A DNA stretch of 15,638 nucleotides from a bacterium (GCA_030637775.1 DAOWFY010000158.1:1-15638); one strand, 5' to 3'. Shown: positions 6,931-14,162, counted from the stretch's first letter. Numbers and translations: made by a program. Notes: generated by a model from the letters alone, not told the origin.

Positions 6931-7015
6931 TCTCCCCTTTGGGGAGACACAGAGGGGCGCGAGGAGGTAACAAGGCACGCTTACAGGGAACTTCCTCGCC
7001 TTGGTGGAGAGATAA
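6931..7015 (+). repeat. Partial copy C of the structured leader-like repeat, upstream of lysC
   Basis: Hairpin TCTCCCC-TTT-GGGGAGA (6931-6947) is followed by GACAC and then a near match to the 3' strand of copies A and B: TAACAAGGCACGC, ACAGGGAACTTCCTCGCC and TTGGTG. The hairpin corresponds to H2 but has a different stem sequence that still pairs. The 5' half (P1 5' strand, H1) and the 74-nt 3' module are absent. The copy ends just before the lysC Shine-Dalgarno-like AAAGGA and ATG 7022, again in sense orientation. A TATAAT at 6902-6907 lies upstream, but no good -35 goes with it. Confidence 0.55.
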
Positions 7016-7021
7016 AGGAAA

Positions 7022-8293
7022 ATGAAAATAGTTGTTCAGAAATATGGGGGCTCTTCTTTAGCAACCGCCGCAAGGATAAAAAATGTTGCTAAAAAAATAG
7101 TTGCCTTTTACAGGAGGAAAAAAGGAGTCTCTCTGGTGATCGTTGTCTCGGCAATGGGGGGGGCTACTGATCGGTTAATCAATCTGGCAAATATGCTGGG
7201 AAAGTCCCCGGAAGGAGGGCTCCCGTCCTGTGGACGGGAATTAGATAGGCTCTTAGCTACCGGGGAGGAGGTATCGAGCAATCTGCTTGCTCTGGCCATT
7301 AGCTCTTTGGGTCTTTCTGCCATCTCCCTTACAGGGGGGGAGGCGGGCATCATCACCAATAGGGCTCATACTAAAGCAAAGATTCTTTCCCTTGATACAG
7401 ACCGAATCAGAAAGGAGCTGAAGAAAGGGAGGATAGTTATTGTCGCCGGATTTCAGGGGATAAGTGATCAGGGAGAAATTACAACGCTTGGTCGGGGAGC
7501 CTCGGATCTTTCGGCGGTTGCTTTAGCCAAGGCCTTAGATGCCGAAAGGTGCGAAATTTTCTCCGATGTTAAGGGGATCTATACCGCCGACCCCTCTGAG
7601 GTGAGAGCCGCCAAAAAGATTTCCCGGATCTCCTATGATGAGGCATTAGGGATGGCGGGATGTGGTGCCCGGGTAATGCAGGGTAGAGCTTTGGAATTAG
7701 CAAAAAAATTCAGGATTCCTCTTTTTGTAGGCTCAAGTTTCTCGAAAGGAGGACTCCCGTCCGGTGGACGGGATGGAAAGGGCACAATCATTACTCCCCC
7801 ACCAAAATTTAGTGGGGGATTTGTAGAGGCGCCTTTAGTCAGTAACGTTGCCCTGAATGAGAAGGAAGCGAAGGTTTCCGTCTTTCGGGTTTTAGATCGG
7901 CCGGGAATTGCGGCCAAGATCTTTGCTCCCATTGCGAGAGCCGGGATTAATGTCGATATGATTGTCCAGAATGTAAGTAAGCAGGGCTATACTGACCTCT
8001 CCTTTACCGTCTCTATTGAGGACTTAGAAAGAACGATGAAGATTGCCAGAAAGATTTCCCGGCAGATTGGCGCCGGAAACGTAGGTTTTGATAAGGATAT
8101 TGCCCGGGTCTCTATCATCGGCCTTGGCATGCAAAGTCATCCTGGGGTAGCAGCAAAAATGTTTTCTGCTTTAGCTAAGCATAGAATTAATATTAAGATG
8201 ATTACCACCTCTGAAATTAAGATTTCCACCGTTGTTCCCAAAAAGGAGGGGAAAAAGGCTTTGAGAGCCGTGCATAAGGAGTTTATAGGATGA
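7022..8293 (+). CDS. lysC: Aspartate kinase with two C-terminal ACT domains
   Basis: The enzyme phosphorylates L-aspartate, the committed step towards lysine, methionine, threonine and isoleucine. It has 423 residues. The amino acid kinase domain (1-235) opens with VVQKYGGSSLA and carries RELDRLLATGEEV, TTLGRGASDLSAVALAKAL, the EIFSDVKGIYTADP nucleotide motif and ARVMQGRALELA. Two ACT regulatory domains follow (about 280-350 and 360-423), with TDLSFTVS and MITTSEIKISTVV, typical of feedback-regulated aspartokinases. ATG 7022 is preceded by AAAGGA. Three palindromic DNA units lie inside the gene, encoding residues 65-73, 243-251 and about 258-266 in surface or linker positions where homologues are, from memory, shorter. 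The gene overlaps cimA by four bases (ATGA), so the two are probably translationally coupled. Confidence 0.95.
   Translation: MKIVVQKYGGSSLATAARIKNVAKKIVAFYRRKKGVSLVIVVSAMGGATDRLINLANMLGKSPEGGLPSCGRELDRLLATGEEVSSNLLALAISSLGLSAISLTGGEAGIITNRAHTKAKILSLDTDRIRKELKKGRIVIVAGFQGISDQGEITTLGRGASDLSAVALAKALDAERCEIFSDVKGIYTADPSEVRAAKKISRISYDEALGMAGCGARVMQGRALELAKKFRIPLFVGSSFSKGGLPSGGRDGKGTIITPPPKFSGGFVEAPLVSNVALNEKEAKVSVFRVLDRPGIAAKIFAPIARAGINVDMIVQNVSKQGYTDLSFTVSIEDLERTMKIARKISRQIGAGNVGFDKDIARVSIIGLGMQSHPGVAAKMFSALAKHRINIKMITTSEIKISTVVPKKEGKKALRAVHKEFIG
7214..7239 (+). repeat. In-frame palindromic unit 1 in lysC
   Basis: A 26-nt unit with perfect hairpin TCCCGTCC-TGT-GGACGGGA (7221-7239) preceded by GGAGGGC. 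It encodes GGLPSCGR, between the kinase segment LANMLGKSPE and RELDRLLATGE. It matches unit 2 (7748-7773) at 24 of 26 positions and is read in the same codon phase. Confidence 0.75.
7748..7773 (+). repeat. In-frame palindromic unit 2 in lysC
   Basis: A second 26-nt unit, GGAGGAC followed by TCCCGTCC-GGT-GGACGGGA (hairpin 7755-7773). It encodes GGLPSGGR between VGSSFSK and DGKGTIIT, where aspartokinases normally pass almost directly from SSFS to a G-T-hydrophobic strand. Confidence 0.75.
7795..7819 (+). repeat. Palindrome 3 in lysC
   Basis: TCCCCCAC (7795-7802) pairs with GTGGGGGA (7812-7819) around a 9-nt AT-rich loop that itself contains AAATTT. It encodes part of TPPPKFSGGF in the linker between the kinase and ACT domains. 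The sequence differs from units 1 and 2, so it is a second palindrome type. Confidence 0.65.
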
Positions 8294-9852
8294 ATAAAAT
8301 TGAGGTTTATGATACGACGCTGCGCGATGGAGCGCAGGGAGAAAGCATATCCTTCTCCTTAGATGAAAAAATCAAAATTTGCCAGCGACTTGATAATATC
8401 GGGATTGACTTTATTGAAGGGGGATGGCCCGGCTCCAATCCCAAGGATGTCGCCTTCTTCAAAGAGATAAAAAAGAAAAGATTAAAAAACAGCAAAATAA
8501 TTGCCTTTGGCAGTACGCGCAGAGCTAAAAATTCTGCGGGAAAGGATAAAAATCTTAATGCTCTTCTTTCCGCCAAAACAGAGATTGTTGCCATCTTTGG
8601 TAAAAGTTGGGACCTACACGCAAGAGAAGTACTGCATATCTCCTTAGAGAAGAACCTCAAAATTATTGAAGACTCAATCAAATACTTAAAGAGAAATAAC
8701 TGCCGGGTCTTCTTTGATGCTGAGCACTTCTTTGATGGTTATAAGGTAAACGCCGATTATGCTTTAAGAACCATTTTTGTTGCCCAAGAGGCTGGTGCCG
8801 AAAGGATTATCCTTTGCGATACCAATGGAGGAGTTTTACCTGAGGAACTACAAAATATCATCAAGGAGGTAAGAAATAAAATCAAAACCCCTCTGGGAAT
8901 TCATACCCACAATGATTCGGGAATGGCGGTGGCTAATTCCATTCTGGCGGTGGGCTCAGGAGTGATTCAGGTTCAGGGAACAATTAATGGCTTTGGGGAG
9001 AGATGCGGTAATGCCGACCTCTGCATTATCCTGCCCGTCTTAAAACTAAAATTGGGCAAGAAAATTTTAGCTAAAGAGCAATTGAAAAATCTAACCGGCC
9101 TTTCCCGTTATGTCAATGAATTGGCCAACCTTATTCCCCAGAATAATCAGCCATTTGTGGGAAGAAGTGCCTTTGCTCATAAAGGAGGGATACATGTTGA
9201 TGCCATCAGCAAAACTCCGAAAAGTTATGAGCATGTCGATCCAACCCTGGTGGGCAATGAAAGAAGAATTCTCATCTCAGAACTTTCCGGTAAAAGCAAC
9301 ATTCTCTATAAATTGGAGAAATTTGGCATAAAACAACCAAAGGAAAAGGTTAAAGAAATGGTGAAACTTTTAGGAAGTTTAGAGAAAGAGGGTTACCAGT
9401 TTGAGGCCGCGGATGCCTCCTTTAATCTTCTGGCGCGCAAAGCATCCAAGGGATATAAGAGGTTTTTCAAACTGCTTGGTTTTCGGGTTATTGTGGAAAG
9501 GAAAAATGGTAGAATCATTTCTGAAGCTACCGTTAAATTAAGAGTAAAGGATGAAACCGCATATACGGTAGCCGAGGGGGACGGTCCGGTTGATGCCCTG
9601 GATATTGCGCTGCTCAAGGGTTTAGAGAAGTTTTATCCGGTACTTTCCGATCTCCGGCTTATTGACTATAAGGTCAGGGTCTTAAACCCCGAGGCGGGCA
9701 CCGCCGCCAAGGTAAGGGTCCTCGTTCAGAGCTCCGATAAGAAGGGGAGTTGGGGAACGGTCGGGCTTTCCGAAAATATCATTGAGGCCAGCCTTCAGGC
9801 CCTCATCGATTCCATCGAATACAAACTCTGGAAAAGCAAAGGAACAATATAA
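8290..9852 (+). CDS. cimA: (R)-citramalate synthase
   Basis: The enzyme condenses pyruvate with acetyl-CoA to (R)-citramalate, opening the threonine-independent route to 2-oxobutyrate and isoleucine. The 520-residue protein belongs to the DRE-TIM metallolyase/2-isopropylmalate synthase family. YDTTLRDGAQGE (7-18) and FIEGGWPGSNPKD are characteristic of citramalate synthase of the CimA/LeuA2 type rather than true LeuA. The metal-binding HTHNDSG motif, GFGERCGNADL and FAHKGGIHVDA are intact. The last 130 residues form a LeuA-type allosteric dimer domain. ATG 8290 overlaps the lysC stop as ATGA, with AGGAG seven bases upstream inside lysC. Pairing with aspartokinase fits control of branched-chain and aspartate-family amino acids. 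2-Isopropylmalate synthase remains a less likely alternative. Confidence 0.93.
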   Translation: MNKIEVYDTTLRDGAQGESISFSLDEKIKICQRLDNIGIDFIEGGWPGSNPKDVAFFKEIKKKRLKNSKIIAFGSTRRAKNSAGKDKNLNALLSAKTEIVAIFGKSWDLHAREVLHISLEKNLKIIEDSIKYLKRNNCRVFFDAEHFFDGYKVNADYALRTIFVAQEAGAERIILCDTNGGVLPEELQNIIKEVRNKIKTPLGIHTHNDSGMAVANSILAVGSGVIQVQGTINGFGERCGNADLCIILPVLKLKLGKKILAKEQLKNLTGLSRYVNELANLIPQNNQPFVGRSAFAHKGGIHVDAISKTPKSYEHVDPTLVGNERRILISELSGKSNILYKLEKFGIKQPKEKVKEMVKLLGSLEKEGYQFEAADASFNLLARKASKGYKRFFKLLGFRVIVERKNGRIISEATVKLRVKDETAYTVAEGDGPVDALDIALLKGLEKFYPVLSDLRLIDYKVRVLNPEAGTAAKVRVLVQSSDKKGSWGTVGLSENIIEASLQALIDSIEYKLWKSKGTI

Positions 9853-9901
9853 TCACCTCCCTAAATAAAACTGTTACCCATCTACCATCCAGTACACCGC
9901 C

Positions 9902-9930
9902 TTGAAGTTAGAGGCTGATTGCGGTATAAT
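9902..9930 (+). promoter_or_regulatory. Sigma-70 promoter for the AbiEii/DUF6922 unit
   Basis: TTGAAG (9902-9907) and TATAAT (9925-9930) are separated by 17 nt, in the gap after cimA. The predicted start is at 9937, which is the first base of the GTG codon of the next gene, so the message would be leaderless. Confidence 0.65.
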
Positions 9931-9936
9931 TAAGGT

Positions 9937-10575
9937 GTGAGACTATTCCGGGAGGTTCTAAGTAAAAGGCAGACTGAAATTCTGCCCCATCTTTTTTTTC
10001 TTAAGGAAGAAAGGTTCTATTTAGCCGGAGGTACTGCCCTTGCCCTGCAAATCAAACATCGCACCTCTATCGATTTTGATTTCTATACAGAAGCGGAATT
10101 CCTCCCTGAGGATATAATTGAACTGTTTCAGAAAGAGACAAAGGAGATTACTGAAATTCAGACCGGAAGAGGAACTTTAATCAGCCGTATCAAAAGAGTG
10201 GAGGTCAGTCTTTTTCATTACCCTTATTTACTCTTAGAACCTTTTGTCGAAAGCAAGAATTTGAATTTAGCTTCACTCAAGGATATTGCGGCGATGAAAT
10301 TAATTGCCATTATTCAAAGAGGAACAAAAAGGGATTTTTTCGACCTCTATTTTCTGATTAGAAACTTTGGTTTAGAAAAGATTATTGAATTAACCCAGAA
10401 GAAATATCCTCCTTTCAATCCCTATTTAGCTCTGCAGGCCTTAACCTACTTCGAAGATGCCGAAAAAGAAGATTTAAATGAAAGGAAAATTATCTTCTTT
10501 AAACCTGTCTCTTGGAATAAAGTTAAGGAGTCTTTTATCAAAGAGGTTAGAGTCTACAAGAAAAAATTAGAATGA
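9937..10575 (+). CDS. AbiEii/AbiGii-type nucleotidyltransferase, toxin-like
   Basis: The protein has 212 residues of the AbiEii/AbiGii toxin family of nucleotidyltransferase-fold proteins. The family hallmark FYLAGGTALALQIKHRTSID followed by FDFYT (about residues 28-52) contains the GG-x8-9-HR-S-D-F-D arrangement with the metal-binding aspartates. A further conserved stretch, LKDIAAMKLIAIIQRGTKRD followed by FFDLYFL (about 112-140), is also present. Characterised relatives modify tRNA or other targets to stop growth and act as type IV toxins or phage-abortive systems. The GTG start at 9937 coincides with the predicted transcription start; no Shine-Dalgarno sequence exists. GTG at 9935 is in another frame. 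It overlaps the next gene by four bases (ATGA). Whether it is a toxin in this host is inferred. Confidence 0.88.
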   Translation: MRLFREVLSKRQTEILPHLFFLKEERFYLAGGTALALQIKHRTSIDFDFYTEAEFLPEDIIELFQKETKEITEIQTGRGTLISRIKRVEVSLFHYPYLLLEPFVESKNLNLASLKDIAAMKLIAIIQRGTKRDFFDLYFLIRNFGLEKIIELTQKKYPPFNPYLALQALTYFEDAEKEDLNERKIIFFKPVSWNKVKESFIKEVRVYKKKLE

Positions 10576-10880
10576 AAAATAAAATTCCTAAATTCATTGC
10601 TCCCTGTCTCTGGTCCTATAATATTAACCGGATGGATTTGGAAGAGGATCGGGAACTTATTGTTACCCAAGTTCTAAATTATGGAGTCTGGAAGGATGTT
10701 AAATGGCTCTATTCGGTCTATACCGAAGAGGATATTAAAAAGGTCGTTTGCAATCCTCGCCGTGGTCTTTGGTTTCCCAAGGTCTTAAATTTCTGGGAAA
10801 CTGTCCTGAAGATTAAAATTCCCAAGGATAAAAGAGAGAAGGCTTTATTCAAACCGCAAAGCGTTGCGAGGTCGCTTTAG
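10572..10880 (+). CDS. DUF6922-like small protein, likely partner/antitoxin
   Basis: The 102-residue protein has the pattern APCLWSYNINRMD, ELIVTQVLNYGVWKDVKWLY and VLNFWETVL. To my recollection this matches DUF6922 proteins (C/F-W-Y/D near the start, a VLNYG-type middle, L-N-F-W end), which are often encoded next to AbiEii toxins. That makes an antitoxin role likely but unproven. In the arrangement I know best the small gene comes first; here it follows the toxin-like gene and starts within its stop codon. The last seven codons (QSVARSL) and the stop lie in the palindromic repeat starting at 10857, so the original C-terminus was probably replaced when that repeat arrived. Confidence 0.7.
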   Translation: MKNKIPKFIAPCLWSYNINRMDLEEDRELIVTQVLNYGVWKDVKWLYSVYTEEDIKKVVCNPRRGLWFPKVLNFWETVLKIKIPKDKREKALFKPQSVARSL

Positions 10881-10954
10881 CGACCGTGGCAATCTCTCAC
10901 TTCTCTGAAAAGAGAGATTCTTCGTCCGCCTTAGGCGGACTCAGAATGACAATG
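10857..10954. repeat. Compound palindromic repeat between convergent operons
   Basis: Three hairpins follow each other: GGTCGC-TTTA-GCGACC (10870-10885); AATCTCTC (10891-10898) with GAGAGATT (10912-10919); GTCCGCC-TTA-GGCGGAC (10924-10940). The flanks GCGTTGCGAG and GTGGCAATCTC, then GAGATTCTTCG and CTCAGAATGACAATGG, resemble a widespread class of dispersed bacterial repeats built on TTGCGAG...GCAATCTC and GATTCTTCG...CTCAGAATGAC, recognised from memory. Lying between a rightward and a leftward operon, it may also act as a two-way transcription stop. It covers the end of the DUF6922-like gene. Confidence 0.7.
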
Positions 10955-10963
10955 GTTCAGCGA

Positions 10964-12766
10964 CTATTTAATTTCTTCCCCTTGTAGTCTGTAGAAGTGG
11001 CAATAAGGACCTTTCTGATTGAGGAGTTCCTGGTGGGTACCTTTTTCAACGATTCTTCCCTCCCGAAGGACAATAATTAGATCCGCCTGCCTGATGGTGG
11101 AGAGGCGATGAGCAATGACAAAGGAGGTTCTTTTCTCCATTACCCTCTTTAATGCTCTCTGAACCAGTTTTTCGCTCGCAGAATCAAGATTGCTGGTTGC
11201 TTCATCAAGAATTAAAATGGGCGGGTCCTTAAGAATCGCCCGGGCAATGGCGATCCTCTGTTTCTCCCCGCCGGAGAGTTTCGCTCCTCTCTCGCCAATA
11301 ATTGTCTCGTAACCGGCCTCTAAAGTTTCAATAAAGGTGTGAATGTTGGCGATTTTGGCGGCTTCTATAATTTCGTTCTTGGTTGCTTCTGGTTTCCCGT
11401 AGGCGATATTATTTCTGATGGTATCATTGAAGAGAATTGGCTCCTGAGTAACCAGACCTATTTTCTCCCGCAGGGACCTTAGTTTGAAGTTCTTGATATC
11501 CTCTCCATCGATTAAAATGGCTCCCTGGCTTGGGTCATAGAAACGCAGGAGAAGATTAATCAGGGTTGTCTTGCCTACCCCGGAACTGCCGACAATGCCC
11601 AGGGTCTCTCCCGCTTTTATCTCAAGATTGATGTCCTCAAGAATATCCTTCTTCTGATAACGAAAGGAGAGATGAGAAAATTCTATTTCCTTTAGTCCGG
11701 ATAGTTCTCTTGCAGTTTCTTTTTCAACCACCTCGTATCTTTCCTGCAAAATCTTAAAGATTCTGGGAAGGGCAGAGCCTCCCGCCTGAATCTTGGCATT
11801 TGCTGCAGCCATCCCTTTTACCGGGCTGATAATCGAGAAGAGGGCAACAAGGAAGAGAAGGAAGATGCCGGTTGAAAGTCGACCGGCTAAAACCTCCTTG
11901 CCCCCCAAATAGATGATAACTGCTCCTCCACTTACGCCAACAAGTTCGGTCAAGGGGGGGAGGAGGGCGATCCTTTTTATCTGTTTGACCATCAAACGAA
12001 AGAATCTTTCATTCTCCTGGCCGAAGAGCGCTTTCTCCCGCTCCTCACCGGTAAAGGCTTTAACGATCTGGATACTCCCAATTTTTTCCTGTAAGATAGT
12101 GGTGAGATCCGCCATCTTCTCCTGCAATAAAAGAGCGATTTTTCGCAGATGTTTCCCAATTCTCAGAATGGGAAAACCGAGGAGAGGCAGGACAAAAAGG
12201 GAAAGAAGAGCTAATTTCCAGGAGATGAAAAAGAGGATAAAAAGGTAGAGAACCACCGTGAGAAATTTGAAAATAAGGTTAGGTATTGCTTCCGAGATCG
12301 CTATCTCTAAGAGCCCCACATCATAGGTGATTCTGGCCATTAATTCTCCCAACCGACCTTTATGGAAGAAGTCAAGGGAGAGAACCTGTAAGTGCCCGTA
12401 GAGTCGGTTTCGGAGATCGGTAACGGTGCGCTGACCAAAATGCCTCATAAAATAGACCTGGCAGAAAGAGCTTATCCCTTTTAATAAAAGGAGAAGGACA
12501 ATGATAACTAAAAGCCATTTCAGGATGAGAAGGGGGGGAAGCGAATTAAGAAGTTTTACCAGCCTTTCCCCTTTTGTCAAAAGGAAAGGAGGTAAATCCT
12601 TCTGGAGGATAATCTCTTTTTTGGAGAAGACCCGATCAATCAGGGGGCAGATAGTCGTCAGGGAGATAGCATTGAAGAGGGTAGAAAGCAGCATAAAGAA
12701 AAGGCCTAAATAAAAGTAGGAAAGGTGTGCTCTTGTCCACCTTCTCAATTTCAAATATTCCTTCAT
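10964..12766 (-). CDS. msbA: MsbA-type lipid A/lipid exporter ABC transporter
   Basis: The half-transporter has 600 residues, with an N-terminal six-helix exporter membrane domain (about 18-325) and a C-terminal ATPase domain (about 350-600). Visible motifs are Walker A GSSGVGKTTL (about 390-400), Q-loop VTQEPILFND, signature LSGGEKQR (about 497-504), Walker B ILILDEATSNLD (about 515-526) and the switch histidine in AHRLST. Proteins of this subfamily flip lipid A-core or other lipids across the inner membrane as homodimers. The immediate upstream gene is lpxB, and the two overlap by four bases (ATGA), so co-translation and a lipid A-flippase role are well supported by context. Sequence alone would also allow other lipid, peptide or drug export. 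The gene ends just before the compound repeat at 10857-10954. Confidence 0.88.
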   Translation of the reverse strand: MKEYLKLRRWTRAHLSYFYLGLFFMLLSTLFNAISLTTICPLIDRVFSKKEIILQKDLPPFLLTKGERLVKLLNSLPPLLILKWLLVIIVLLLLLKGISSFCQVYFMRHFGQRTVTDLRNRLYGHLQVLSLDFFHKGRLGELMARITYDVGLLEIAISEAIPNLIFKFLTVVLYLFILFFISWKLALLSLFVLPLLGFPILRIGKHLRKIALLLQEKMADLTTILQEKIGSIQIVKAFTGEEREKALFGQENERFFRLMVKQIKRIALLPPLTELVGVSGGAVIIYLGGKEVLAGRLSTGIFLLFLVALFSIISPVKGMAAANAKIQAGGSALPRIFKILQERYEVVEKETARELSGLKEIEFSHLSFRYQKKDILEDINLEIKAGETLGIVGSSGVGKTTLINLLLRFYDPSQGAILIDGEDIKNFKLRSLREKIGLVTQEPILFNDTIRNNIAYGKPEATKNEIIEAAKIANIHTFIETLEAGYETIIGERGAKLSGGEKQRIAIARAILKDPPILILDEATSNLDSASEKLVQRALKRVMEKRTSFVIAHRLSTIRQADLIIVLREGRIVEKGTHQELLNQKGPYCHFYRLQGEEIK

Positions 12767-13893
12767 AGCCTCTCTAAAATAATTTTTGCGGCGCGAGCGG
12801 CTGCTCCGGGGCTCCCCAGGGCTCTCTTTACCTCCTTTAATTGGCTGCTTATCTCTTCCCCTTTTTTTCTTTGATTAAGAAGAGCAAGGGCGGTTGGCAG
12901 AATTCCTCGGGCATTTGCCCTTCTCTGGATAAATTCAGGTACTATTTCCTTTTTAGCGATGATGTTGACCATACCGATATAAGGGAGTTTGACTATTCTT
13001 TTAAGAAAAAAATAGGCAAGGGGAGAAACCTTGTAGAGAATAATCATTGGTCGCTCTAAAATCGCAATCTCCACGGTGGCGGTGCCGGAGGCAGTGAGGA
13101 TGAGATCGCTGCTCTTGATGAGCTCGTACTTTCTCTCTTTAGTTACCGGAAGAGAAATTTTCTCCAGTTTTAAGATTTTTTCTATTTCCTTTTCCATTAA
13201 AGAACTGGCGGCTAAAATGGCAAATTGGGTCTCTTTTTTTTCTTTCCTGATTAATCGGGTTAATTTTACCATCACCGGGAGAACTCTTTTAACTTCACAG
13301 GAGCGACTACCGGGGAGAAGGGTTACTAAAGAACATTTCTCCTTCAGGGAGAAATGCTTCATTATCTCTTCCTTGCTCTCGGTTGGTTTCACTACGTCTA
13401 AAAGGGGGTGTCCCACAAAGGAAGTAGACAGTCCCTCCTTTTCGTAGATTGCTTTCTCAAATGGTAAAATAGTAATCATTTTGGTGAAAAGAGAGACGAT
13501 CTTTTTGATACGACCTTTTCCCCAGGCCCAAACCTGGGGGCCGATGTAATAGATAAGGGGTATCGGGAGATCTTTAATTTTTTCTGCTACCCTCAGATTG
13601 AAACCAGGATAGTTGATAAAAATAACCACATCAGGTCGTTCTTCTTTGATTCTAACAATGAGTTGATAAAGGACGCGGCGAAAGAGAAAAATATACCGGG
13701 CCACTTCAACAAATCCGACAAGAGAAAAACGGGTAAGATCAAAGAGAATCTTTATTCCCGCGGCCTTCATCCTTTCTCCTCCCACTCCGAAAATCTGTAA
13801 AAGAGGCTCCTTTTCTAAAAGAGATTTTGCCAAGAGAGCGCCATGAAGGTCTCCCGAGATATCCCCGGTAATAATGAATATTTTGGCCATCAT
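12763..13893 (-). CDS. lpxB: Lipid-A-disaccharide synthase LpxB
   Basis: The enzyme joins UDP-2,3-diacylglucosamine and lipid X to make the lipid A disaccharide at the inner face of the cytoplasmic membrane. It has 376 residues from ATG 13893 (GT-B fold, GT19). The N-terminal ITGDISGDLHGA, IYYIGPQVWAWGKGR, SFVGHPLLD, LLPGSRSCEVKR, LTASGTATVE and the end motif VPEFIQ are all present. The frame is open further up to ATG 13968, adding MNARAEEESIASITAS and nine more residues. These codons belong to the structured repeat, whereas LpxB proteins normally begin directly with the nucleotide-fold strand, so 13893 (or 13890) is preferred. No Shine-Dalgarno sequence is visible at any of them. The usually acidic residue of the I-D-x-P-x-F-N motif is asparagine here (FINYPGFN). 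The promoter at 14163-14192 would give a leader of about 260 nt. Confidence 0.94.
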   Translation of the reverse strand: MMAKIFIITGDISGDLHGALLAKSLLEKEPLLQIFGVGGERMKAAGIKILFDLTRFSLVGFVEVARYIFLFRRVLYQLIVRIKEERPDVVIFINYPGFNLRVAEKIKDLPIPLIYYIGPQVWAWGKGRIKKIVSLFTKMITILPFEKAIYEKEGLSTSFVGHPLLDVVKPTESKEEIMKHFSLKEKCSLVTLLPGSRSCEVKRVLPVMVKLTRLIRKEKKETQFAILAASSLMEKEIEKILKLEKISLPVTKERKYELIKSSDLILTASGTATVEIAILERPMIILYKVSPLAYFFLKRIVKLPYIGMVNIIAKKEIVPEFIQRRANARGILPTALALLNQRKKGEEISSQLKEVKRALGSPGAAARAAKIILERL

Positions 13894-14161
13894 ATACTCG
13901 GAGTACTTTCTCGATGGCACGCTCGCAGTAATGCTCGCTATGGACTCCTCCTCTGCTCGGGCATTCATACGGGGTCTAATGCCATCTACGAAAGTCTCCT
14001 CGTATCGGTTTAAACACCAAAGCGAGGAAGTTTCCTGAAGCGTGCCTTGTTAGCGACGAACGGGCACGGTGTCCGCCAAAGGCGGACGAGTGAGGAGCAA
14101 CGAGAGTGCAGATTCCCTCGCTGGGGGAATCAAACGTGCCGCTGAAGGAAACCTCCGAGCC
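13894..14161 (-). repeat. Structured leader-like repeat, copy B (leader of lpxB)
   Basis: Read on the minus strand, this aligns with copy A from GGCTCGGA (14161) to the base before the lpxB ATG. P1 pairs GGAGGTTTCCT (14156-14146) with AGGAAACTTCC (14036-14026). H1 is GATTCCC-CCAGCGA-GGGAATC (14131-14111). H2 is GTCCGCC-TTT-GGCGGAC (14087-14071). P2 is GCGGC with GC-A-CGC, one bulged A relative to copy A. A GTTTAAAC palindrome replaces the GTGTATACAC of copy A. The 74-nt module (13994-13921) is about 93 percent identical to copy A and contains GGCATT/AATGCC. The 3' end keeps TCGAGAAA and CCGA. The predicted lpxB transcript starts near 14156, so the element would form essentially the whole 5' untranslated region. 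It lacks the 90-nt segment present in copy A. Confidence 0.7.
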
Positions 14162-14162
14162 T

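Noticed and set aside
7214-7819. CRISPR-like array in lysC
   Set aside because: There are only two similar units, 508 nt apart with coding sequence between them, and no regular spacing or cas genes.
13894-13968. ATG 13968 as the true LpxB start
   Set aside because: The extra 25 codons belong to the repeat shared with the rpoD leader, and LpxB proteins normally begin at the following nucleotide-fold strand. Kept only as a possible leader peptide or extension.
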